Shown here: positions 1 to 8,597 of the stretch, one piece after another
Position numbering within the stretch: the stretch's first letter is position 1
How the letters are laid out: each line of letters starts with the position of its first letter
Source of the DNA: Lysinibacillus sp. PLM2
Lineage (GTDB): Bacteria > Bacillota > Bacilli > Bacillales_A > Planococcaceae
NCBI GenBank assembly: GCA_023168345.1
Contig: AP025689.1
Span: 1,920,001 to 1,984,000, forward strand
Direction of reading: 5' to 3'
Length of the DNA: 64,000 bases
Program-made: the position numbers and the translations under genes
Notes under the pieces: model-generated
What the model was told of the DNA's origin: nothing
Databases searched by the model: none
Seen by the model: only the letters and a program-made list of their open reading frames with translations

Positions 1-91
1 CCATTATATTTTACAATAAACTGTTTTGTTTTTTAAATAAAGATATTATGAAAATTTTTTATAAAAATTTGATACATTTATTACTTTTTAA

Positions 92-120
92 GTATAAACT
101 TGTAAATAATATCATTACAA
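92..120 (-). promoter_or_regulatory. Sigma-A-type promoter for a leftward gene outside the window
   Basis: Seen on the minus strand: -35 TTGTAA (115-120), a 17-bp spacer and -10 TTATAC (92-97). The -10 and the bases after it are an exact 18-bp copy (81-98) of the promoter region of the SLH 5'-nucleotidase at 2455-2472. No start codon follows before the window edge, so the driven gene is inferred, possibly another surface protein. Confidence 0.5.
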
Positions 121-167
121 TACTCATACCCCAATTCCCAACATACTTAAACATAATATAAAATCCC

Positions 168-213
168 AAAAAAAGTGTGACTCAATTGGATAGTTCCATG
201 AATTGAGTCACAC
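168..213 (-). terminator. Rho-independent terminator of SLH 5'-nucleotidase
   Basis: Perfect 13-bp stem GTGTGACTCAATT (175-187) with its complement at 201-213, followed on the minus strand by seven T. It lies directly after the stop codon of the 221-2419 gene. Confidence 0.92.
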
Positions 214-220
214 AGTCTTA

Positions 221-2419
221 TTATTTAGAAGATACGTCTACTATTCTACCTTCTACTTCAGATGGAATTGTTTCTAAAGATTTTAAATGCTCTGCGAAGT
301 TTTCCCAGTCCGATAAACCTAGGTCTATTACTCTACCTTCATTGTAAGCAACTGCAAACATATCGAAGCCATCTCCACCTTTAGCTGTAAAGGCATTTGT
401 AGCAACAGTATATGTTTTGTTGTCTTCAAGTTCAACGTATTTTCCAGTACCATCGTCATATTGAATACTGATTATACGTTCACCTGCTGGTTTTGAAGAG
501 TCAAATTCAACTTTTGCTCCAGCTACGTGTAAGAAGCCACCATTTTCATCTGGGTAATTACCAACACTTGCTTCGAACGCTGCTTTTAGTTCAGCTCCCG
601 TAACATCCATTAGTGCTAATGTATTACCAAATGGTAAAACTGTAATTACCTCAGCGACTGTAATCGGTCCTTCATTAATCGCAGCGCGGATTCCCCCACC
701 ATTTTGGAAAGCCATTATTACTTGCTTATCAGTATAATTTTTAGCTTTCGCTAACATTCCATCTGTAATTAAATTACCAAGAATTGTTTCATTTTTACGT
801 ACACTTAGTTGCTCTGTATTTCCTTCATCAGAAACACGTGGAGTTTCTAACGGAGCTGTTAGAGTTACACCGATTTCTTCCTGTTCTACAGCAGTAATTC
901 GATCTTGATAAGGTTTTAAAATATCTAGAGCGCCTTCATCATCAGCAACTTCACCTAGATCAATCAGTTGTCCTTCAAAATCTACTACTACACCATTTTC
1001 ATCGAAAGAAACATCTAATGTTCCTAAATAATCGCTATATTGATAAGCTTGTACAATAATTGTAGGCTCTTTTTCTAATCCGTTTTCGTCAGTGTCCACT
1101 AATACTGGTTCACTTAATTGAGTATGACTATGTCCGCCTACGATAACATCAATACCATCTACAGATTTTGCTAATATTTGATCGTTATCGACTTCTGCAC
1201 TATCATCAAATCCGATATGTGTAACGGCAACAATTTTATCCACGCCCATATCTTCAAAGGCTTTAACAGCTTTTTCAGCTTCTTTTAGATAGTCTTCAAA
1301 TACGATTGCACCTGGTGAAGAAATATCTTTTGTTTCTTCAGTAGTTAAACCAAAGAAACCAACTTTTTCACCATTAATTTCTTTTACTAGACCACTGTAT
1401 ATTTTCCCATTCTCAGGATCGCTTGAAACTAAATCATTGAATAATCCTTTGAACTTTGAATCTGGAGAGAAATTAATATTTGATGAAACAAATGAGAAAT
1501 TAGCTCCTTCTACGAAATCTGCTAATGCTTGATGTCCTTCTGGGCTTGAACCTAGGTCGAATTCATGGTTACCAAACGTCATTATATCGTAGCCCATGTA
1601 GTTCATAAGCTCAAGATCAGCTTGTCCTTGGAATTCATTGAAATAAAGAGTTCCAGAGAAAACATCACCAGCATCTATTAATAATGCATCTGGATTTTCG
1701 GCACGTACTTCTTTAACTGCCGTTGCACGTTTTGGTGCCATAGCTGTACGAGCATGTGTATCATTCGAATGTATAATTGTTAAGTTAAATGCACTGTCTT
1801 CAGTAGAATCTAAACTTGTCGCTTTGTAAATAAATGTTGAGAATTGACCTCTTGTTACATTTTGATTTGGAGAAAATGTATTTGCTGTAGTACCAACAGT
1901 TACACCATTATCATACAATGCCTTTACGTACGCATTATTTTCATCCGTAATATCATTAAATGGAAGAGCATCTTCATTTAATGGTTGTAAATTAAATGCT
2001 TTTGCTAGAATTGATGCCATTTCTCCACGTGTAAGTGCTTCATTTGGTTTAAATGTATTATCGGCATAGCCATTAATAAAACCAGCTTGCTTTAATGCAG
2101 CAATTGCTCCGTAGTAATTGTGAGTTGTAGGAACGTCAGTGAATTGTGGATTTTCAACATTTTGAACATCTAATTCTAAAATGTTAGCTAATATGACTGC
2201 TACTTGTCCTCTAGTAATCTCATTTGCTGGTTTAAAAGTTCCATCAGCATACCCATTAATTACACCAGCTTTCGCTAGTTCTGTAATTGCAGTGTAGTGT
2301 GAATAGTCTTCTTTTACGTCAGTGAATGATATAGTACTTGCACTAGCAGGAGCTAAAGCAAAACTAGAACCTACAATTACTGAAGTAGCTAATGTTGCAG
2401 TAAATACTTTCTTATTCAA
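221..2419 (-). CDS. SLH-domain 5'-nucleotidase / 2',3'-cyclic phosphodiesterase
   Basis: Secreted, cell-wall-anchored phosphoesterase that should hydrolyse extracellular nucleotides to nucleosides. The product (732 aa) has a signal peptide ending near ASA, three SLH repeats (about residues 30-205, each with an ITRGQ/LTRGE-like motif), a calcineurin-like metallophosphatase domain (HSNDTHA, GNHEFD and GGHSH metal ligands, about 215-440) and a 5'-nucleotidase C-terminal domain with NGGGIR. Family knowledge says SLH repeats bind pyruvylated secondary wall polymer. The upstream ATG at 2434 is contained in the ribosome binding site GGAGGG; the start with correct 7-base spacing is TTG at 2419, which is used here. 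It is monocistronic, with its own promoter and terminator. Confidence 0.95.
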   Translation of the reverse strand: MNKKVFTATLATSVIVGSSFALAPASASTISFTDVKEDYSHYTAITELAKAGVINGYADGTFKPANEITRGQVAVILANILELDVQNVENPQFTDVPTTHNYYGAIAALKQAGFINGYADNTFKPNEALTRGEMASILAKAFNLQPLNEDALPFNDITDENNAYVKALYDNGVTVGTTANTFSPNQNVTRGQFSTFIYKATSLDSTEDSAFNLTIIHSNDTHARTAMAPKRATAVKEVRAENPDALLIDAGDVFSGTLYFNEFQGQADLELMNYMGYDIMTFGNHEFDLGSSPEGHQALADFVEGANFSFVSSNINFSPDSKFKGLFNDLVSSDPENGKIYSGLVKEINGEKVGFFGLTTEETKDISSPGAIVFEDYLKEAEKAVKAFEDMGVDKIVAVTHIGFDDSAEVDNDQILAKSVDGIDVIVGGHSHTQLSEPVLVDTDENGLEKEPTIIVQAYQYSDYLGTLDVSFDENGVVVDFEGQLIDLGEVADDEGALDILKPYQDRITAVEQEEIGVTLTAPLETPRVSDEGNTEQLSVRKNETILGNLITDGMLAKAKNYTDKQVIMAFQNGGGIRAAINEGPITVAEVITVLPFGNTLALMDVTGAELKAAFEASVGNYPDENGGFLHVAGAKVEFDSSKPAGERIISIQYDDGTGKYVELEDNKTYTVATNAFTAKGGDGFDMFAVAYNEGRVIDLGLSDWENFAEHLKSLETIPSEVEGRIVDVSSK

Positions 2420-2465
2420 TAAAGTTCCCTCCATTAATCAAAAATATAAAACTATTACTTTTTAA

Positions 2466-2494
2466 GTATAAAGAGAGAATATTGAGAATTGCAA
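2466..2494 (-). promoter_or_regulatory. Sigma-A-type promoter of SLH 5'-nucleotidase
   Basis: Minus strand: -35 TTGCAA (2489-2494), 17-bp spacer, -10 TTATAC (2466-2471). The 18 bp at 2455-2472 are repeated exactly at 81-98. Confidence 0.6.
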
Positions 2495-2547
2495 GAGAAA
2501 TTGTTAATATATTGTAAATATTTTAATTTAATAATGATTAAAAAGTA

Positions 2548-3939
2548 AAAAAATAGGTTCAATTTCAAATGTTGGGGTGATGTGAACTTCACATCACCTT
2601 TTTTCATCCTAAATGAACACCGATTTCTTTATATTGATTGCTTAATAATATTTTACCTTTATAATGCTCAAATCTCTTAAAGCCGTAGGCATTTCGTTTA
2701 ATAACTTTCGATTTATTATTTATCCCTTCTAAAAAGCCGTTAGAGTAACCGTAACTGAAGCTATTCAATATCTCTACTTGCCAATTCTTAAAGGTTTGAA
2801 TTGCCTTAATAAACGCAGGAATATTTGATTCTTCTACCTGCTTGTAGAATTCAAATAATTTTTCTTTTATTTCTTTTATGTCATTCGTTTTTTTGGCCCA
2901 GTCTAACCATTTACAATAAGCTTCTTTAAGTATGTATGCTTGTTTTAAAACATCTGACATTCCGAGATAACGATTTAAGTACCAGCGATCCTTTTCCTTT
3001 AATTTCTCTTTTCTCTTATACAATACATGCCGCATCCTTTTACACTGTTTGCGATCATAAGCATGCCATTCTTTCTGAACGATTCTACGAACCTCGTCTA
3101 AGGCCCAGTAAATATAACGACTATAGTGAAATCGATCGGCCACGATTACAGGTCGACTTAATGCCTTTTTAACGGCTTCTTTAAAATGAGGGTTCATATC
3201 CATCACTACGACATTAACCGAGCTACCAAATTTTCTTAAGTAATCTTTAATTGTATTTTTACGACGGTTGGGTAAGATATCAAGCGGTTCATGTGTTTCT
3301 GCATTCGCAATAATGAGCTGATAAGTTCCTGCATCTGTATCGCCCTTATATTCATCAATAGCGATATGCTTAGGTAATTCAACTCCATTAGCCAATTTAT
3401 CATTTAAAACAGAATCAAACCTACGAATAATTGTTGTAATTGATGTCCCTAAAACTTCAGCAGTCTCCTTAAAAGTTTTTCCTTTAATAGCTTTTATACG
3501 TGCTACTTGATTCCATTCTTTCGAATATTGTTGGTATCTCTCCACAAATGGATTATCTTCAGAAAAACGCTTTCCACAATCACAAACATAACGGCGGCGT
3601 TTATAAAAAATCATTGATAGCCGCTCAAACCATTTTAAATGCTTTATCTTTTGTATACGATAATCATGAACCTTTGAAGTTAGATTTCCACAAACAGGAC
3701 ATTTATGTTCTTTCCTAGGCATCATTACATATAATGCTATTCGATCCTCAACATTCTCAACTTTATGAATCTCTACACCTTCAAATCCTGGAATCTTCAT
3801 GTTAAAATACATATGCACAGGTCGCCTCTTTTCGCTTGTTTCTCGTCAATTCAAGTATAAAAGAATCGGCGATTCTGTGCTTTTTCATTTTTGTGAAAAT
3901 GTTTGAAAACCCCAACAAATATTATAGAACCAAAAAATA
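2548..3939 (-). mobile_element. Complete ISL3-family insertion sequence with 8-bp target duplication
   Basis: The element proper spans 2556-3931 (1376 bp). Its ends are imperfect 23-bp inverted repeats, GGTTC...GTTGGGGT (2556-2578) and the complement at 3909-3931, with 17 of 23 positions matching. Both flanks carry the identical octamer AAAAAATA (2548-2555 and 3932-3939), the 8-bp duplication typical of the ISL3 family. It encodes one intact transposase, so it looks recent and possibly active. The insertion fell in the T-tract of the aconitase terminator. Confidence 0.95.
2604..3818 (-). CDS. ISL3-family transposase
   Basis: DDE transposase of 404 aa, full length for the family. Visible parts are an N-terminal zinc-finger region (CPVCG about residue 40, CDCG about residue 79), a helix-turn-helix region (KTFKETAEVLGTS), and the catalytic core with IAIDEYKG, VVMDMNPHF and a C-terminal EGINNKSK motif carrying the glutamate. 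The probable start is the GTG at 3818, six bases after GAGG; an ATG lies two codons further in. It is the only gene of the element at 2556-3931 and has no visible lesion. Confidence 0.95.
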   Translation of the reverse strand: MHMYFNMKIPGFEGVEIHKVENVEDRIALYVMMPRKEHKCPVCGNLTSKVHDYRIQKIKHLKWFERLSMIFYKRRRYVCDCGKRFSEDNPFVERYQQYSKEWNQVARIKAIKGKTFKETAEVLGTSITTIIRRFDSVLNDKLANGVELPKHIAIDEYKGDTDAGTYQLIIANAETHEPLDILPNRRKNTIKDYLRKFGSSVNVVVMDMNPHFKEAVKKALSRPVIVADRFHYSRYIYWALDEVRRIVQKEWHAYDRKQCKRMRHVLYKRKEKLKEKDRWYLNRYLGMSDVLKQAYILKEAYCKWLDWAKKTNDIKEIKEKLFEFYKQVEESNIPAFIKAIQTFKNWQVEILNSFSYGYSNGFLEGINNKSKVIKRNAYGFKRFEHYKGKILLSNQYKEIGVHLG

Positions 3940-3978
3940 AACGGTAAGCACTACAAATCTAGTAGGCTTACCGTTTAT
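3932..3978 (-). terminator. Aconitase terminator, T-tract shared with IS target duplication
   Basis: A 13-bp stem (ATAAACGGTAAGC 3937-3949 with its complement 3966-3978) lies just after the aconitase stop. On the minus strand the T-run that should follow is the AAAAAATA duplicated by the ISL3 insertion, so the terminator kept its hairpin and a short T-tract. Confidence 0.85.
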
Positions 3979-3996
3979 ACTTGTTTCTATTTCAAA

Positions 3997-6699
3997 TTAT
4001 TCTGCTGCTTTCGCACGAAGAACCATTTGTAGAATACCACCGTGACGGTAGTAATCTACTTCTACTTCTGAATCGAAACGTGCTAGAGCTTTGAACTCTT
4101 TAACAGTTCCATCTTCAGCTTTAGCAGTAACTGTTAATATATCACGTGGTTTTACATCATCAGTGATATTTACAGAAATTTCTTCTTTACCAGTTAAACC
4201 TAATGTTTCAGCGTTTTCACCTGGCATAAATTGAAGTGGTAATACACCCATCATTACAAGGTTAGAACGGTGGATACGTTCGTAGCTTTGTGCGATAACC
4301 GTTTTAATACCTAGTAAGAATGTACCTTTAGCAGCCCAGTCACGAGAAGATCCCATACCGTAGTCGTTACCAGCTAATACTACTAAACCAGTACCGTTAG
4401 CTTGATATTTCATAGCTGCGTCATAAATGTACTCAACTTCACCTGTTGGCCAGTAAGTAGTGAATCCACCTTCTGTACCTGGTGCTACTTGGTTACGGAT
4501 ACGAATGTTTGCAAATGTACCACGCATCATTACTTCATGGTTACCACGACGTGAACCATAAGAGTTGAAGTCACGGATTGCAACACCATTTTCTTGCAAA
4601 TATTTACCTGCAGGTGTGTCTTTACCAATCGCACCAGCTGGTGAAATGTGGTCAGTTGTAATTGAATCACCGAATTTCGCGATTACACGTAAGTTCTCAA
4701 GACCTTTAATTGCTTCAGGCTCTTTAGAAAGACCAGTGAAGAATGGTGGGTTTTGGATGTATGTTGATTTGTCATCAAATGTGTAAAGAGACTCAGTTGA
4801 TGTTTCAATTTCATTCCATTTTTCGTTAGCAGTAAATACAGTTTTGTATTCTTTTTGGAATAGTTCACGAGTTACTACTTTGTTTAATACTTCGTTAACT
4901 TCTTCAGTTGAAGGCCAAATATCAGCGAAGAATACATCGTTGCCATCTTTGTCTTTACCTAAAGAATCTTTTTGTAGGTCGATATCGACAGTACCAGCTA
5001 AAGCGTATGCAACTACTAATGGTGGTGATGCTAAGTAGTTAGCTTTTACTAATGGATGTACACGACCTTCGAAGTTACGGTTACCAGAAAGAACTGAAGT
5101 TACGAATAAGTCCTTATCTTTAATTGCTTCTTCGATTTCAGGTAATAATGGACCTGAGTTACCGATACATGTTGTACATCCATAACCTACTGTATTGAAA
5201 CCAATTTGGTCAAGGTAAGTTTGTAAACCTGAATCTTGCAAGTAACCTGTTACTACTTTAGAACCAGGAGCTAATGAAGTTTTAACCCATTTCGGTGGTT
5301 GAATACCTTTTTCTACCGCTTTTTTAGCAACTAAACCAGCAGCTAAAAGAACATATGGGTTAGATGTATTTGTACATGATGTAATAGCAGCGATTGCTAC
5401 TGCACCTGTAGGCATTTCTACATCGCCATCAGCAAATTTAATTGTTGAAGTTTTTGAGAATTCATCTTCAGTTAATCCGAAACCTTGAACGCCCATTGGA
5501 GCAGTAACTGCTTCATGGTAACGAGCTTTCATTTCTGAAAGAGGAATTAAATCTTGTGGACGTTTTGGACCAGAAAGGTTTGGTTCAATTTCGTCTAATT
5601 TAACTTCTAACACATCTGTGTATACAGGTTCTAAAGATGGGTCGAAGAACATGTTGTTTGCTTTTAAGTAGTTTTCAACTACTGCGATGTGCTCTTCGTC
5701 ACGACCTGTTAAACGCATATAGTTTAATGATTCTTCATCAATTGCGAAGAAACCACATGTAGCGCCATATTCAGGAGCCATGTTCGAAATTGTAGCACGG
5801 TCAGCAAGTGGTAATTTAGATACACCAGGACCGAAGAACTCTACGAATTTACCTACTACACCACGTTTTCGTAATACTTGTGTTACTTTTAATGCTAAGT
5901 CAGTTGCTGTAGCACCGTTAGGAAGTTCACCAGTTAATTTAACACCGATAACTTCTGGAATTGGGAAGTATGAAGGTTGTCCAAGCATACCTGCTTCTGC
6001 TTCAATACCACCAACACCCCAACCAAGTACGCCTAGACCGTTAATCATAGTTGTATGAGAGTCAGTACCTACAACTGAGTCTGGGAATGTTTCGAAAGTG
6101 CCATCTTCGTTTTCTTTAACATGTACTACAGGTGCTAAATATTCTAAGTTTACTTGGTGTACGATACCTGTTGCAGGTGGTACAGCACGGAAATTATCAT
6201 ATGCAGTTTGAGCCCATTTTAAGAAGTTGTAACGTTCTGCGTTACGTTCGAACTCTAAATCCATGTTTGCTTGTAATGCAGATGCATTACCATATTTATC
6301 AACTTGTACTGAGTGGTCAATTACAAGATCTACTGGAATTGCTGGGTTAATTTTATTAGGGTCTCCACCTAATTCTTTCATAGCTGAACGTAAAGAAGCT
6401 AAGTCAACTACTACTGGTACACCTGTGAAGTCTTGTAAAACTACACGAGATGGTTTGAATGGTACTTCCCCTTCTGGATCTGCGCCATTACCAAATTTAG
6501 CTAAGTTGTTTACGTGCTCATCTTTAATTACATAGTTGTCATATTGACGTAAAACGGATTCTAATAATACTTTGATTGAGTATGGAAGGCGTGATACGTT
6601 TGCGATACCAGCTTCTTCAATTGCAGATAAACGGTAATAGTTATAAGTTTTACCGTTTACTTCGAATGAAGATCGGCTGTTGTGTAAATTGCTTGCCAT
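3997..6699 (-). CDS. acnA: Aconitate hydratase A
   Basis: TCA-cycle enzyme interconverting citrate and isocitrate in the cytoplasm with a [4Fe-4S] cluster; the Bacillus orthologue (CitB) also binds RNA when iron is scarce. The 900-aa length matches the IRP1/AcnA class (B. subtilis about 909). Cluster ligands are visible in TSCTNTSNP and [12 protein letters not shown], and the substrate-loop arginines in [15 protein letters not shown]. The longer frame to 6774 is rejected: ATG 6699 has GGGGGA six bases upstream and gives the family N-terminus. It is a single gene followed by the terminator at 3932-3978. In B. subtilis citB lies next to the yneI-yneK region; here a ccd/yne set is found at 29-33 kb. 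Confidence 0.97.
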   Translation of the reverse strand: MASNLHNSRSSFEVNGKTYNYYRLSAIEEAGIANVSRLPYSIKVLLESVLRQYDNYVIKDEHVNNLAKFGNGADPEGEVPFKPSRVVLQDFTGVPVVVDLASLRSAMKELGGDPNKINPAIPVDLVIDHSVQVDKYGNASALQANMDLEFERNAERYNFLKWAQTAYDNFRAVPPATGIVHQVNLEYLAPVVHVKENEDGTFETFPDSVVGTDSHTTMINGLGVLGWGVGGIEAEAGMLGQPSYFPIPEVIGVKLTGELPNGATATDLALKVTQVLRKRGVVGKFVEFFGPGVSKLPLADRATISNMAPEYGATCGFFAIDEESLNYMRLTGRDEEHIAVVENYLKANNMFFDPSLEPVYTDVLEVKLDEIEPNLSGPKRPQDLIPLSEMKARYHEAVTAPMGVQGFGLTEDEFSKTSTIKFADGDVEMPTGAVAIAAITSCTNTSNPYVLLAAGLVAKKAVEKGIQPPKWVKTSLAPGSKVVTGYLQDSGLQTYLDQIGFNTVGYGCTTCIGNSGPLLPEIEEAIKDKDLFVTSVLSGNRNFEGRVHPLVKANYLASPPLVVAYALAGTVDIDLQKDSLGKDKDGNDVFFADIWPSTEEVNEVLNKVVTRELFQKEYKTVFTANEKWNEIETSTESLYTFDDKSTYIQNPPFFTGLSKEPEAIKGLENLRVIAKFGDSITTDHISPAGAIGKDTPAGKYLQENGVAIRDFNSYGSRRGNHEVMMRGTFANIRIRNQVAPGTEGGFTTYWPTGEVEYIYDAAMKYQANGTGLVVLAGNDYGMGSSRDWAAKGTFLLGIKTVIAQSYERIHRSNLVMMGVLPLQFMPGENAETLGLTGKEEISVNITDDVKPRDILTVTAKAEDGTVKEFKALARFDSEVEVDYYRHGGILQMVLRAKAAE

Positions 6700-6898
6700 T
6701 TGTACTCCCCCTATTAATCTTTTTGAAAAGGCATATAATATGCAACTTTTTTTCCAATGTTCATGATACCTCATTTGTATTCATAAGTAAATTACATTAA
6801 TATTATCTTTTGTAATAAGATTAATTTATGACCTAGAATGATTCATAAATGAGATAATTTAATATATTTTTAAATGAGATTAATTATTTCTTTAGATT

Positions 6899-7453
6899 CT
6901 AAATAGATAATTCGTTTAAAATATTATCTTGTTCACTAATAATTCTAATTTTAAAATGATTTTTATCTTCAATCAATGATAGATCAATAAACCAAATCTT
7001 ATACCCTTCTATTCCATATAAATTTAACAGCTCTTCTGAAACGGTTGATAATTCGATTAAAGTCGCCGTTTCGCCATTGATATTCACTTCTATATTTCCT
7101 TTTGGTTTAATTAACCCGAATAATATTTGATTATCTGAATGGGCTGCTTTTATCTCATTTTCATTTAATGAGTTAGGTATTTCAGAAAATACACCATCAC
7201 CTGAGCTCCAGCCTGCTAAGTTTTTCGTTACAACTCCAGTGCCAAAGTAATTTCCATCAGCTAAAAAGAAATAACGATGAACTGTATCCGTTTTAGGTCC
7301 GTTAATCCATATATAGTCATGATCAGTTGGCAGTGCTTCTTCTGGACTACTTTTACTATCACCTGAAAAGTGAACAAAATATTGGTTGAATAAAAAACTA
7401 AGTACAATAACGATTATAGCAAATAAGCCGATACGCATAGATCGTGTTCTCAA
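6899..7453 (-). CDS. Hypothetical membrane-anchored protein
   Basis: Not recognised. The product (184 aa) has a basic N-terminus, one hydrophobic segment (about residues 6-25, GLFAIIVIVLSFLFNQY) and an extracytoplasmic remainder of about 160 residues without cysteines or a known motif. TTG at 7453 is chosen because AAGGAGG sits seven bases upstream; the longer ATG start at 7495 overlaps the preceding gene. It follows the DUF2785 gene by 26 bases and is probably co-transcribed with it. Role unknown. Confidence 0.8.
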   Translation of the reverse strand: MRTRSMRIGLFAIIVIVLSFLFNQYFVHFSGDSKSSPEEALPTDHDYIWINGPKTDTVHRYFFLADGNYFGTGVVTKNLAGWSSGDGVFSEIPNSLNENEIKAAHSDNQILFGLIKPKGNIEVNINGETATLIELSTVSEELLNLYGIEGYKIWFIDLSLIEDKNHFKIRIISEQDNILNELSI

Positions 7454-7479
7454 GCTGATGCCTCCTTCCCACTTCTTAA

Positions 7480-8310
7480 TTATTGCTTCATCCATTTTGC
7501 TATTAATAAGGAAACAATCCCCATTAACTTAGGCATTTTTTTCGTGAATTTTAGTTGGAAATACAAACTTTTCATAAAGTGGAGCGTATTTGTTCTAGCA
7601 GCAAAATAACTTGGTGTATACCCTGTTGTAATTAACGAGAATTCTAATTTATCAAAAACTTGCTCTACCCATTCAATTAAAATACTTTCTGGATACTCCC
7701 TTAGAATGAGTTTTTCAATAATTTGAATAAACCGTTCTTCTTCATCGTTTGTAAAAACATCTTCCTTCCATAAGCTCGTTTTAATTCCTTCTAAAAGTAT
7801 TGGTGCTAGTTTTAACTCAAATGAAGGATGAGAGACAATTGCCGTAGAAAGGTCAGCCCCATGTGTTATGGCTAACGCCCACCCCTTATTTTCTAAAAAT
7901 CCACGGACATCTTTTTCTTTATTTAAATATGGTGAACAAGCATGAAGTGTCGCCATTGCTTCTTCAATTGTTAAAAATTGAACTTGAGCATCTACATATA
8001 GCAACCCTGTTAGCCATAATGCGGAGAATGATCTCGTAAAGACTGAATCTGTTCCTTTCTCACCAATATTAAAAAATAAAAAATCGTTTTCTATTAATGT
8101 AAGAGTGAGATGTTTCATTTGTTGCTTTGAAAATACTTGTGTACTTAATAGCTCAATAAATAATCGATAATTTAATTTATCGCGTAATTCGTCCTCTGGG
8201 TAACCTATATGTTTAAGCATTTCATCTATTAACAGAGTACCATTTTGTTCTATGTATATTCGCCTTTCTTCATCATTCATCTGAAGCACATTTGTTAAAA
8301 GCTCTTTCAT
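7480..8310 (-). CDS. DUF2785 domain protein
   Basis: A 276-aa cytoplasmic, helix-rich protein of the DUF2785 family. The family signature is visible around residues 125-160 (DVRGFLENKGWALAITHGAD), where family members have a GWAH..AH.AD pattern. No transmembrane segment or signal is present and no function is established. GGAGG precedes the ATG at 8310 by four bases. It heads a two-gene unit with the membrane-anchored protein at 6899-7453 and is divergent from the beta-helix gene at 8598; both starts are preceded by facing copies of a 12-bp sequence. Confidence 0.85.
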   Translation of the reverse strand: MKELLTNVLQMNDEERRIYIEQNGTLLIDEMLKHIGYPEDELRDKLNYRLFIELLSTQVFSKQQMKHLTLTLIENDFLFFNIGEKGTDSVFTRSFSALWLTGLLYVDAQVQFLTIEEAMATLHACSPYLNKEKDVRGFLENKGWALAITHGADLSTAIVSHPSFELKLAPILLEGIKTSLWKEDVFTNDEEERFIQIIEKLILREYPESILIEWVEQVFDKLEFSLITTGYTPSYFAARTNTLHFMKSLYFQLKFTKKMPKLMGIVSLLIAKWMKQ

Positions 8311-8597
8311 ACTACCTCCATATTGAATTAGACATATGGATATTATTTTAAACTCCTTAGGAAGATATTGCTACCAATGAGTTTACATGAAGAAGACTTC
8401 AATTTCGTAAATCTACGTTATTTCATTACCTCGATAAGACATAAATTTGAATGCATCAAATTATTAAACCAAATAATGATCGGTATGTTATATAAAAATC
8501 ATTTTTAATTGAAAATTCTTTTGGTTAAGCGATTAAATCATGTCTAATTCAGTAAAAATAGAAATATCAACCAGACTTACTAAGAAGGAGGGGTAAA
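8311..8597. promoter_or_regulatory. Divergent intergenic region with facing 12-bp repeats
   Basis: TGAATTAGACAT occurs at 8324-8335 and in inverted orientation at 8540-8551, so each divergent gene has one copy in the same relative orientation upstream of its start. This may be a shared operator; I see no other clear element here. Confidence 0.4.

Noticed and set aside
3997-6774. 925-residue aconitase starting at 6774
   Set aside because: The extra 25 residues lack a binding site and do not fit the family; ATG 6699 has a good site.
4565-6800. Several plus-strand ORFs of 60-92 codons across the aconitase gene
   Set aside because: They are antisense shadows of acnA with no ribosome binding sites and no recognisable protein features.
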